DNA of 64,000 nucleotides from Zygnema cylindricum (lineage: Eukaryota > Streptophyta > Zygnematophyceae > Zygnematales > Zygnemataceae). Made by a program: the position numbers and the translations under genes. Below the pieces are notes generated by a model, which was given only the letters and a program-made list of their open reading frames with translations, was not told the origin of the DNA and did no database searches. Location of the stretch: assembly GCA_037447655.1 (NCBI GenBank), contig JBBHKE010001377.1:374241-438240 (forward strand). Reading direction: 5' to 3'. Position 1 is the stretch's first letter. Each line of letters starts with the position of its first letter. Below are positions 31,716-41,122 of the stretch, one piece after another.

Positions 31716-33575
31716 AAAGCAACAAAAGGTACACGAATATGTTATTTTAGATTGCGTTCATGAAATTGTACCGCAGGTTCAAAATTCTCCTATAATACAC
31801 CAAGAATCTGAAGATCCACGAGTTCCTCAACAAGTTCAGTTCCAAACAGACCAACAGCGGACAATACAGAAAAATCGCAACAAGCGCAATCGACGAAATG
31901 CGCAGGATCTAACAATCTCAACCTCAGAATTTCCGAGGGGAAGACGATCCAGCAGCTGCCTGCAAGCAAGCTCTCACTTTGCCTACTCGGCAACCTCAGG
32001 TAAGCCTCTATCCATCCGAGAGGCCTTCTCATCACAAGAGCAAATTCACTGGATCGAGGCAGTAAACGACGAAATAAAGTCGATCATGGAGGCTCGGACA
32101 TAGGAGCTTGTGGACCAACCTCCGGACAGGAAAACGATGGGCAGCAAATGGGTGTTCAAGGTGAAGTTAAATCTCGATAACACCATTGAACGATATAAGG
32201 CCAGACTTGTTGCAATGGGGTATAATAAAAAGGAAGGAATTTATTTTGAAGAAATTTTTTCTCCGGTTGTAAGATTTTCGACAGTTAGGATTTTGCTTTC
32301 CCTAACTGCTATAAGAAATATGGAAATACATCAAATGGATGTAAAGACAAAGTATGGAGAACAATAGGAGACCATTTACATGTAGCAACCAGAAACGTAT
32401 GCAGAGCCGCGAAAAGAGCACTTAGTATGCAAATTGTTAAAATCTCTGTACGGTCTAAAACATGCCCCTAGACAATGGAATCTTAACCTTGATGAATTCT
32501 TAACTAGCCTAGGATTTTAAAGGGTAAGTTATAATCACTCTGTCTACGTTCTAAAAAGTGAGGATGGGATAGTGTAAATAACAGTGGATGTAGATTATTT
32601 ACTGCTAATTAGCAAATCAATGGCTGAAATTAACAAAATCAAACCTGCATTAAATTCACGATTCGAAATAAAATACCCTGGTGAGGCAAAATATAATTTG
32701 GGTATACACGTAGAGAGGGCCAAAAATAAGAGATTAATAAAATTGACTCAAAAAGAGGCTATAAACATGTAAGATGAGTATGGAATGCGGGGGGGAAAAG
32801 GATGTGTAACTCTAATCGAGTTTCGGCATAAGTTAGAGGGAGAAGAAACAGAAACATGTTTCATTATTAATGAGTATTCATGGTCAAGGGAGGATGATTC
32901 TATGACACTAATACCTTATAGAAAGATAGTGGGAAGCTTGATATATTACATGAACTCTACCCTTCCAGATATTGCCGCAGCAGTTGGGGTAATGAGTAAG
33001 TTTAGCGAATCCGGGAAAGTTTGACCGTGATGCAGTAAGGAGAGTCTTAAAATATTTGGCAGGAACCAAAGATCTCAAACTCACACTTGGCGGAGGAGAA
33101 GTTAAGCTGCAAACATGGAGTGATGCAAGCTATGGCGACATGCCAAGCCGAAAATCCACCACGTGATTTGTTCTACAAAGTGGGAACGAGACTTGGTGCT
33201 GGAGCAACAAACTTGAAAAGGTTACGGCACAATCAACGATGGAGTCAGAATATATGGCAGCGAGTTCGACTCTCAAGGAACTCTTATGGGTAAAATCCAT
33301 GCTGCAAGAATTGGGATACATGCAGGTTGGTCCATCGGTGATCTAGTGTGATAACCAGGCTGCCATTGCCATTGCCTCTAACCCGAGTCATCATTTCAAG
33401 AGTAAGCAGATGGATGTGAGATTACACTTTGTAAGGGAAAAGTGTTCTCTAGGGTGATTAAATTATGCTATTTGCCAGATGCAAAAATGATTGCTGATAT
33501 GTTTACTAAAGCCCTTCCTACTCCTAAGCTAAAGTATTGTAGGGATGCCGTGGGATTGAGTGAACAGTTGAGTTG
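31716..33575 (+). pseudogene. Copia linker, RT and RNase H (F2-b)
   Basis: The linker ends with EFPRGRRSSSCLQ. RT fingers read ELVDQPPDRKTMGSKWVFKVKLNLDNTIERYKARLV. The palm is badly hit: MDVKT is followed by a decayed segment with stops, and YVDD reads DVDY (TVDVDYLLLISKS). Tyr and the second Asp are therefore swapped for Asp and Tyr, and RT is dead. RNase H is split over frames: LIYYMNSTLPDIAAAVG, WSDASYGDM, STMESEYMAAS and MDVRLHFVRE, ending ADMFTKALPTPKLKYCRDAVGLS near 33565. Confidence 0.87.
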
Positions 33576-33756
33576 CTGCACTGCGATACTGCCATGCTGC
33601 GCTAGTCGAAAATCAGGGTGTAGTGAGACTAGTTGACTACGTTATTTGCTGCGTTGCTATGCTGCTATACTCCGTTACTTTGCTGTCATGCTACGCTAAG
33701 TATGACATCGCAGCTGCGCGGCTCTAACATCGCAGCGACGTTGATACATTAAGTCT
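33576..33756 (+). other. 3' untranslated region of F2-b, GCTGC-rich
   Basis: Between the pol end and the polypurine tract. It has many TGCTGC/TGCTATGCTGC words, with no ORF or recognised element. The corresponding interval in F2-a is only about 10 bp, so this is an expansion specific to F2-b. Confidence 0.5.
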
Positions 33757-33771
33757 AAAGCTTTGGGGGAA
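33757..33771 (+). promoter_or_regulatory. Polypurine tract of F2-b
   Basis: AAAGCTTTGGGGGAA immediately before TGTTG of the 3' LTR. Confidence 0.8.
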
Positions 33772-34743
33772 TGTTGTTTTTGGAAAGCTTTAAGTCTCAG
33801 TAAATTAGTGTTACGGCAAAAAGATTGAATTTGAAGCGTAAAAGGACACGCGTCGCCATTTAGGGACATATCATGTACATTTGAATTGCACCAACACTCA
33901 CATACATGTGTGAAACATCTAATGAAATAAAGCAGCTGCGGCGCAGATTGGATAAAGCAACTGCAACGCAGATGGAACGAGCTTAGCTGCGGTTATTTTT
34001 GATATGGTCCGTACGGATGAACGCAACCTGCGACACAACAAGACAAACGCAATCGTGGATATTTTGGTAAAGGACAACGCAGCTGCTATGCAACAAGACA
34101 AACGCAGTTGTCGCTATTTTTGGTATGGGACAACGCAGCTGCTACGAAGCTTCAGATATTTGAATGTGATCAGGAATTAGACTGCGATGCTATGGTTGAT
34201 ATGAATCAAGTCAACCAACGAGATTCACTAAGCCAAGCGACAAGTATTTGATCAAATCATCTGTATAAGATTCTCAGTAATATTGATTGAACGGTGATAG
34301 ATTAGTTTTAGCTTTATTAGGAGCACGTAGACCTTAGTGGTAGTTTATTTCTTTTGGACGTATCTTTTAGAACACTTGTATCGGCAAGACAAGTTTATGT
34401 AGTAGGACAACTGAGTGAAGATTATAAGACTTAGGACGTAGAACACTTTATGTATCCAGACTTCCAGACCGTGTAATCTGCACACTGTTTTTGGGTAACT
34501 TCTGAGTTACCAATCTTGGTGTATGATGGATCAATTGCACTTAAACTTTAGGAGTTGTCAGTCTTTGTGGAATTCTATACCGTGGCATAGTTTGAAGCAG
34601 GTTGAACCTTTGAATCAGATTTGGTAAGCTGTAAAAAGCAACTGTTTGAAAGGATTCTTGATAAGCTTATATGAGTGAATCATATCTACTTTTACTACTA
34701 CTGCTGCTGCTGCTCCACCTGCACCGGTGGTCGTAGAACAACA
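33772..34743 (+). repeat. 3' LTR of F2-b
   Basis: 972 bp, TGTTGTTTTTGG ... AACAACA, followed by TSD GTTAG at 34744-34748. It is similar to 14065-15034 along its whole length, including the gag start codons. Confidence 0.93.
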
Positions 34744-34748
34744 GTTAG

Positions 34749-34936
34749 TACCCGCTGTGCTTTGAAGTTCAAGCTCCGCTAGCTTATGTAATAACTCATG
34801 ATTTTGTCTTTGGAGCCTTTGTGCAGGAGTTAGAGGAGCAGGCCGGGAAGATGATCCCAAGCGGAGGGCAGCCAATTCTGCAGCCATTGCGGCCATTTGC
34901 TGACTCTGCTGCTAAATGATGATCTCCGGTGTAAGT
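34749..34936 (-). pseudogene. Gag-like giant ORF, block 3 of 4
   Basis: A 188-bp island between two retroelements. The minus strand encodes QQSQQMAAMAAELAALRLG, SSSRPAPLTPAQRLQRQNHE and LLHKLAELELQSTAG, an Ala/Gln/Leu-rich probable coiled coil. One stop (TAG) lies in the poly-Gln part. It continues in frame into block 4 (14064) on removal of F2-b and one GTTAG, and into block 2 (41123) on removal of F1-C and one TAAGT. Confidence 0.65.
34932..34936. repeat. Target site duplication TAAGT (left, F1-C)
   Basis: TAAGT precedes the 5' LTR and is repeated at 41118-41122 after the 3' LTR. Confidence 0.87.
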
Positions 34937-35027
34937 TGTAGAAATTGATGGTTCCTTTTTTAAGTATTTTCTAGGTCTAAATTAAAATAGAGAAAGAAGC
35001 CGAGGCAGTCTGCCTCTTACTTCTCTC

Positions 35028-35068
35028 TCCAACTCCCACACTTGTCGCAGTCACTGGGAAGTTGGAGT
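35028..35068 (+). promoter_or_regulatory. LTR stem-loop with conserved loop (F1-C)
   Basis: Outer arms CTCCAACT (35028-35035) and AGTTGGAG (35061-35068). The inner CCC/GGG pair is changed to CTC/GAG in the solo LTR at 41885-41929. Loop core CACACTTGTCGCAGTCACTG. Confidence 0.65.
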
Positions 35069-35164
35069 GGAAGCTAAAGCCATGGCTGCCTAGGCTATCC
35101 AGAGATTTATGGGAAATAGATTAGATTATTTACCGAGAAGTTATTTACTAAAATGGTGATGTCT

Positions 35165-35252
35165 GAACCACGATTTGAACGTGGTACCTACGAAATAATA
35201 GATAGCTGGTAGCCGGTAGTCATAACCGTTAAGTCTAAGACTAATGATACAT
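35165..35252 (-). other. tRNA-like module in family 1 LTR (antisense)
   Basis: The minus strand contains AGACTTAACGGTTATGACTAC (D-arm/A-box like). About 45 nt later comes a complete T-arm: stem CCACG, 7-nt loop TTCAAAT, stem CGTGG (35168-35184). The B-box is GGTTCAAATC-like in siblings. No intact acceptor stem is visible, so a functional tRNA is unlikely. Confidence 0.55.
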
Positions 35253-35973
35253 GATATAGGGTTTGATTTTAATTTAAATATAATTACGTAGGATAATTCA
35301 TTTAACTGCAACTGTTTACGAGATACATAGATCCAATTTTGTAAAAGTACTGATTAAGGTACGGAAAAGGAACAAATACCGCGCATTTGTTTCGATAGCG
35401 AAGCGAATACCGCGCAGATATTTGTTACGGCTACGATTAAATATTCATTTAATCGGACGGCCGGAATTAATGCCGAGATCGCGGAAGAGGATTTCGGCGG
35501 TTTTTGGTCATCGCCACATTGGATGACACGTGGCGGAAAGACATTGGATCATGACAACTCCGGGGATTAAGAGGGCGAATCCGGATATACCACGTGTCGA
35601 CATTTAGGCCATGTCGTACACTATTCGTACAGAAAGTACACCGCCAGCTGTACTTTTGTGTACGATAGTGTAATATGATTGGTCCGTACATCAGTAGATA
35701 GAGTTTGTAAGAGAGATAGGACTTAGAAAAATTAGGAGATAGGACCCTCTCTCCCAGAGAGCTTCTGTACAAAAGGTCAACTTTGATCCTCCATAACTTA
35801 CTGCTCAGGGGAGCAAATTCAAAGATTCTTTTTGCTATCAACTCAGGGGAGTCTTCTCTTCACAAAGGTGAATGTGGTCAGAGTTTTTGTTTGCCAGGGT
35901 GGAAGTTATTTTTGCTGGAACACAAAGGGGTTCAAGATATCTTAGAGGCTTCTTGCAAAATGTCCATTCTGAG

Positions 35974-35987
35974 GACCTATGGAGGTC
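35974..35987 (+). promoter_or_regulatory. Hairpin presenting the gag start codon
   Basis: GACCT-ATGG-AGGTC: the ATG of gag (35979-35981) lies in the loop of a 5-bp stem at the LTR end. The same arrangement is seen in F1-A and F1-D. Confidence 0.5.
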
Positions 35988-36790
35988 TCAGAGTTTCATG
36001 TTATCGGCCCACCCTCTAGGGTACCCATATTTAATAGAACAAGCTTCATATACTGGGAAAATATGATGACAGAAGCTCTATGCAAAAAAAGGTTTTGGGG
36101 GATAGTGAGATGACGAGTGGGGCGTCCATCAAGTCTTGGAATTCCTCCAAGGTTTGGAGGAAGCAGATTCACAAAGAAAGCAGATCCATCTTCAACGGAG
36201 GAGACAAAGGAAAGAGAGGTGGTGGACAAAGGAGTGGAGAAGGAGACGACGACACCAATAGCAACTGGTTCAGCATTCATGTCACATATTCCTAGGAACG
36301 AGGAGAATGATAGTAAAACCTGGGTCTTCAACAATATGGCGGCAAAGCACTTAATCCTCTGCCATTTTACTCAAGGGCTTGCATGTCCTCATTTGCAGGT
36401 AGAAAAGGCATCCGATCTTTAGAAGGCTCTCATAGAGATGTACCGAAGTGGTAAGATTCAACAACAACAGTTGGCTGATCAAAAAGTTAAGGATTATGTA
36501 TACAAAGGGGGGAAGATGTTGGATTTTTGCAATGAGCTTGCTACACTCTTTTCGTGGAGCTAGAGAGTGTGGGAAAAGATTTTAGTGAAAAAGAAAAGGT
36601 TAACAGTTTACTGATGAAGTTACCCGATGAGTACATAGTCAACCGTGTGCAAGACTTGCCGGACTCAAGGTGGATATGGAACTCAGTGGTAGGGATGATT
36701 CTCGTTCGGGAGAATACGATTGAGATCCAAAGGGGAGGAAAGAGTGGGCAAGCCTTAGCAACTGTGACCGATTGGAGAAATAGGGATTCC
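35979..36790 (+). pseudogene. Copia gag (F1-C)
   Basis: Starts MEVSEFHVIGPPSRVPIFN in the LTR end. A frameshift near 36100 moves the reading to SLGIPPRFGGSRFTKKADPSS and NNMAAKHLILCHFTQGLACPHLQVEKASDL (36117-36422). A second shift leads to MELESVGKDFSEKEKVNSLLMKLPDEY and SRWIWNSVVGMILVRENTIE (36554-36793). These pieces together cover the same gag as 20700-21446. Confidence 0.87.
35999..36010 (+). promoter_or_regulatory. Primer binding site (F1-C), mutated
   Basis: TGTTATCGGCCC, two changes from GGTTATGGGCCC. Confidence 0.72.
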
Positions 36791-37383
36791 TGAAAACCAG
36801 TCGGAAACTATGGAGGGAGGGAGCAGAAAAATCAGACCGACGAGTTCAGACCAAGGGCTCCCAAAGGTTTATGGCATTTTTGTAAGAAACCAGAGCACTA
36901 TATGGCAGAGTGCACTAAGCTAACTGAGCTTTGGTTAGAGGAGGGGCAGACCAGTGGAACCCGGAGAGGAAAGAAAAAGGCTCTTGTGACATAGGTACAT
37001 GAGGCGGAATCGAAAGACGAGGATGAAGAGCTCCTTTTGGATAAGGAGTTAGAGGCGAAAAACGAGGTCAAAATTCCACGAAGGTAGAAATTTGCTTACG
37101 GTGGATTGAAAGGTGAAGCGGGCTGGATTTTAGATTCAGGTGCCTTCATGCATATGTGCAACGATAGGCACCTGTTAACTAAGATAAGAAAGATTCCCAC
37201 CGTAAAGATAGAGTACGGGGATGGGAGGATAGTCACCACTACTCTTGTAGGATCGATAGATCTGAAAGTGTTAATAGAAGAAAAGACATCCATAGTAACA
37301 TTCTCCGATGTATTGTTTATTCTGGAGGTGAAGAAAACCTCATCTCTACATTTGTATTAGATGATAAGGGTTTTTTTACTAGC
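36791..37383 (+). pseudogene. Copia nucleocapsid and protease (F1-C)
   Basis: The zinc knuckle reads WHFCKKPEHYMAEC, so the first Cys is Trp and zinc binding is compromised. An acidic stretch with a stop follows, then a protease open from 37106 to 37360: WILDSGAFMHMCNDRHLLTK. The active site is DSGAF. It continues VGSIDLKVLIEEKTSIVTFSDVLFI and is then frameshifted. Confidence 0.86.
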
Positions 37384-38180
37384 ACTAGGAAAGGAGTCTT
37401 TACTGCTTGGTTTGAGGAGGATGTCTATTTCATTGCTGAGAAAGGTAGCCATGGGATGTTTAGGCTGATTTTAAGTAATGAAAGAAAGAAACTTTATTAT
37501 GCTGGTGTTCATGATATTATGATGTGGCATAAAAGGCTTGGGCATGTGAATCTAGATAAGTTAAGAGAGATGAAAAAAATGAGAGTAGTGGAAGGGATTC
37601 AGTTCAGTGAGAGTGATAACATAAGTGATTGTAGTGGATGTGCTCAAGGTAAAGTACACAGATTATCCTTTCCTAAAACAGCCACCTATAAGGGAGAAAA
37701 AATTCTAGATCTAGTACACACAGATATTTGGGGACCGGCTAAAGTGCCCTCACCGGGGGGGAAGAGATTTATGATGACTATCACTGATGATTGGTCTCGG
37801 TATTCCAAGGTGTGTTTTTTTAAAAACAAGTCAGAATCTCAGGATTGTTTTAGAAAATATAAAGCATGGAGCGAAAAACTCCATGAAACTCCAATCAAGA
37901 GAGTAAGGAGTGACAATGGTGGAGAGTATACCTCTAGCCAATTTGAGGATTTTATGAGGGAAGATGGAGTCCAACACCAAAGACAGTTTCAAAAAACTCG
38001 GAAAAAAATGGAGTAGCTGAAAGGTTAAATAAAACAGTAAGTGATAGTGCTAGAAGTATGTTGTCAAATAAGAAGATAGGAAAAAGGTTTTGGGCAGAAG
38101 CAATGAACTGTGCTAATTACCTCAAGAATAGAGTTCTCACTTCAGCTATAAAAGACCAAACACCTTATGAGAGATGGACA
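37384..38180 (+). pseudogene. Copia integrase (F1-C)
   Basis: An open part 37456-38016 (186 residues): MMWHKRLGHVNLDKLREMKKM, SDCSGCAQGK (complete HHCC finger), HTDIWGPAKV, TITDDWSRYS, RSDNGGEYTSSQFEDF. First and second catalytic Asp are present. A frameshift at PKTRKKME then precedes GVAERLNKT (Glu) in the next frame, followed by NCANYLKNRVL and a stop after YERWTF near 38186. Confidence 0.9.
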
Positions 38181-38817
38181 TTCTAGAAATCATACATATC
38201 TCACTTAAAGGTTTTTGGTTGTTAAGTATTCAGTCTAGATACAGATCAGTCTAATTGGAAGCTAGATCCTAAAGGAAAACCGGGATACTTTTTAGGATAT
38301 GATGAGGATGTTAAAGGATATATCGATTATGATCTAAAAAGGGAAGATATAATCTTAGTAAAGCATCTTATAGTTATAGATGAAGGAAAGTTTGTGGATC
38401 CCTTCAAGTATATAAAGTCAGTAATAATCAGATTTGAGTCAGAAAATTCCGATGACTTTGAGATTCCTAACTATCTAGGTTTTTAGAAAAGATGACCTTC
38501 TTACACGTACAAATCACACCGAAAACGACTCGGATGCGGAAGCTCCAGTGACAACTCTACTCGAAGCGGAAGACGTGGTGGAAATTGATTCGGAATCAAG
38601 GGATAGGGGAGAAGCCGAGATTATTCGAAAGAATCCACGAGAACCATCTATTTCGGCCACAGATTTCGAGGGGGGAAGGAGAAGTAGCAAAAGATTGCAA
38701 GAAAATTATGTTAATAACAAGGTAACAAAACTATCTCATCAAGATGAACCTCAGACTTATGGAGAGGCGATGACTTGTCTAGAAAGGAACCGGTAGAAGA
38801 CAGCCATTAATGAGGAG
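38181..38817 (+). pseudogene. Copia integrase tail and linker (F1-C)
   Basis: SHLKVFGC-VFSLDTDQSNWKLDPKGKPGYFLGYDEDVKGYIDYDLK, LVKHLIVIDEGKFVDPFKYIKS, then the acidic linker (38548-38796 open) with SRDRGEAEIIRKNPREPSI, FEGGRRSSKRLQENYVNNKVTKL and a stop at NRWKTA (TAG, 38797). The linker is a good landmark because it differs between families 1, 2 and 3. Confidence 0.84.
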
Positions 38818-39594
38818 ATGGCCTCAATTATGGCAGCGAATACTTGGGAGCTAGTGGATTGTCCACCTAACCGAAAACCAATCGGTTATAAGTGGGTTTT
38901 CAAATTAAAACTGAACCTAGATAACACAATTGAGCGCTACAAGGCTCGATTAGTGGCAAAGGGATTTACACAAAAGGAGGGAATTGTCTACGAGGAAACC
39001 TTTGCCCCGGTCGTCAGAGTTCCTTCCGTCCGCATACTTCTCAGTCTGGCAGCAGCAAAAGACAAGGAGGTGCACCAGATGGACATCAAGACAGCCTTTT
39101 TGCATGGAGAATAGGAAGAGGAGATCTTTATGCGACAACACAAATGATTTGTGGAGGAAAGAGAGGAGAGTAAGGTATGCCGGCTGATTAAATCTCTTTA
39201 TGGTTTGAAACAGGCCCCTCGACAGTGGAATAAGAAGCTTGATGATTTTCTTACCGGTCTGGGATATATCCGGATTAGCTTAGATCACTCAATCTATGTT
39301 TTTGAAGATGAGAAAGGTGTTATATTTATTGCAATTTATGTTGATGATTTGCTTGTTTTAAGTAAATCAATGGAAAAAATTAATAACATGAAAACCGATC
39401 TTAAGGGGAGATTTGAAATGAAGGATATGGGGGAAGCAAAGTATATTTTGGGAATTCAAGTAGAAAGAGACCGAAAAAGAATGATTATAAGATTGACTCA
39501 AAAAGAAGCAATAGGGAACATGCTTGAAAAATTTCAGATGGATAAAGCTAATAGTTGTACAACTCCAATGGAGTTAAGGAAGGGAAGTGAGTGA
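38818..39594 (+). pseudogene. Copia reverse transcriptase (F1-C), YVDD intact
   Basis: Two open pieces. 38818-39114: MASIMAANTWELVDCPPNRKPIGYKWVFK, EETFAPVVRVPSVRILLSLAAAKDKEVHQMDIKTAFLHGE. 39151-39594: SLYGLKQAPRQWNKKLDDFLTGLGY and IAIYVDDLLVLSKS with YVDD at residues 63-66 (39337-39348), then KYILGIQVERDRKRMIIRLTQKEAIGNMLEKFQMDKA. A TAG after HGE (39112) separates them. This is the best preserved RT catalytic site in the window. Confidence 0.9.
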
Positions 39595-40040
39595 AGTGAG
39601 GAAGAAGGAGTAATAGTGTTAAACGAGGATTTATCTCATGAAGAATAGAAGTTCATGCAGACTATTCGTTACAGGCAAGTAGTGGGAAGTCTAATTTATT
39701 TTATGGAGGCTGAGTATATGGCCTCTTGCTCTGTTGGAAAAGAATTGATGTTGGTCAAGTCTTTGCTTGCTGAGCTTGGTCACCTCAAGAGTGGTTTACA
39801 TAATTTTTTTTGTAATAATCCGGCAACAATCGTAATTTCTGCCAATCCTAAACATAATTTTAAAGCCAAACACAAGGACATTTGACTCAGCTTTGTTCGA
39901 GAGAAAGTAGAAAACAAATTAATCAGTTTTGAGTACCGACCAGATAGTGAGATGGTAGCAGATATGATGACCAAACTTGTGCCTTCCCCTAAGCTAATTT
40001 TCTGCAGGGAGAAGTGTGGTCTAAAATTAATGATTGACTA
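39595..40040 (+). pseudogene. Copia RNase H with internal deletion (F1-C)
   Basis: VGSLIYFM runs directly into EAEYMASC. The roughly 97 residues between them in F1-B (CTQPDLAAL through STM, including the first catalytic Asp) are missing. The joint shares ATG on both sides, which suggests microhomology-mediated loss. It ends AKHKDI-LSFVREKVENK ... MTKLVPSPKLIFCREKCGLKL. Confidence 0.88.
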
Positions 40041-40054
40041 GAAAATAACGGGAG
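40041..40054 (+). promoter_or_regulatory. Polypurine tract of F1-C
   Basis: GAAAATAACGGGAG directly before the 3' LTR. Confidence 0.72.
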
Positions 40055-41117
40055 TGTAGAAATTGATGGTTCATTTTTTAAGTATTTTCTAGGTCAAAAT
40101 TAAAATAGAGAAAGAAGCCGAGGCAGTCTGCCTCTTACTTCTCTCTCCAACTCCCACACTTGTCGCAGTCACTGGGAAGTTGGAGTGGAAGCTAGAGCCA
40201 TGGCTGCCTAGGCTATCCAGAGATTTACGGGAAATAAATTAGATTATTTACCGATAAGTTATTTACTAAAAGGGTGATGTCTGAACCAGGATTTGAACCA
40301 GGTACCTACGGAATAATAGATAGCTGGTAGCCGGTAGTCATAACCGTTAAGTCTAAGACTAATGATACATGATATAGGGTTTGATTTTTATTTAAATATA
40401 ATTACGTAGGATAATTCATTTAACTGCAACTGTTTACGAGATACATAGATCCAATTTTGTAAAAGTACTGATTAAGGTACGGAAAAGGAACAAATACCGC
40501 GCATTTGTTTCGATAGCGAAATGAATACCGTGCAGGTATTTGTTACGGCTACGATTAAATATTCATTTAATCGGACGGCGGAAATTAATGCCGAGATCGC
40601 GGAAGAGGATTTCGGCGGTTTTTGGTCATCGCCACATCGGATGACACATGGCGGAAAGACATTGGATCACGGCATCTCCGGGGATTAAAAGGGCGAATCC
40701 GGATATACCAAGTGTCGACATTTAGGCCATGTCGTACACTATTCGTACAGAAAGTACACAGGTAGCTAAACTTTTGTGTACGATAGTGTAATATGATTGG
40801 TCTGTACATCAGTAGATAGAGTTTTTGAGAGAGATAAGACTTAGAAAAAATTGGTAGATAGGACCCTCTCTCCCAGAGAGCTTCTGTACAAAAGGTCAAC
40901 TTTGACCCTCCATAACTTACTACTCAGGGGAGCAAATTCAAAGATTCTTTTTGTTATTGACTCCTTGGAGACTTCCCTTCACAAGGGTGAAGGTGGCCAG
41001 AGTTTTTGTCTGCCAAGGTGGTAGTTGTTCTTAGTGAAACACAAAGGGGTCAAGGTTATCATAGAGGCATCTTGGAAGCTGTCCATTCTGAGGACTTATG
41101 GAGGTCATAGAGTTTCA
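40055..41117 (+). repeat. 3' LTR of F1-C
   Basis: 1,063 bp, TGTAGAAATTGATGG ... AGAGTTTCA. It carries the same antisense tRNA-like module (40275-40356, T-loop TTCAAAT) and hairpins as the 5' LTR. Confidence 0.93.
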
Positions 41118-41122
41118 TAAGT

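Larger units (their letters stand above)
14065..34743 (+). mobile_element. Family 2 copia element F2-b carrying nested insertions
   Basis: 5' LTR 14065-15034, gag and protease to 16005, then about 14.9 kb of foreign elements (16006-30888), then integrase, RT and RNase H (30889 to about 33575) and 3' LTR 33772-34743. Perfect TSDs GTTAG flank the whole. About 460 bp of pol, from the protease active site to the middle of the pre-integrase region, are missing at the nested block. The insertions were therefore accompanied by a deletion. F2-b itself sits inside the gag-like ORF. Confidence 0.9.
34937..35998 (+). repeat. 5' LTR of F1-C
   Basis: 1,062 bp, TGTAGAAATTGATGG ... AGAGTTTCA. It contains the stem-loop (35028-35068), the antisense tRNA-like module (35165-35252), hairpin GCTC-AGGG-GAGC (35803-35814), ACTC-AGGG-GAGT (35841-35852) and the gag ATG in a hairpin loop (35974-35987). 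Confidence 0.93.
34937..41117 (+). mobile_element. Family 1 copia element F1-C, full length
   Basis: A 6,181-bp plus-strand element with LTRs 34937-35998 and 40055-41117, flanked by TAAGT on both sides. The two LTRs are far more alike than those of F1-B, so this is among the younger insertions. Pol nevertheless has stops, frameshifts and a deletion in RNase H. It is inserted in the gag-like ORF. Confidence 0.94.

Noticed and set aside
30622-31716. A 364-codon ORF running from LTR sequence through the N gap into copia integrase
   Set aside because: It contains four X from the assembly gap and joins a minus-strand LTR to plus-strand pol. The first ~90 codons are an accidental extension; only 30889 onward is pol.
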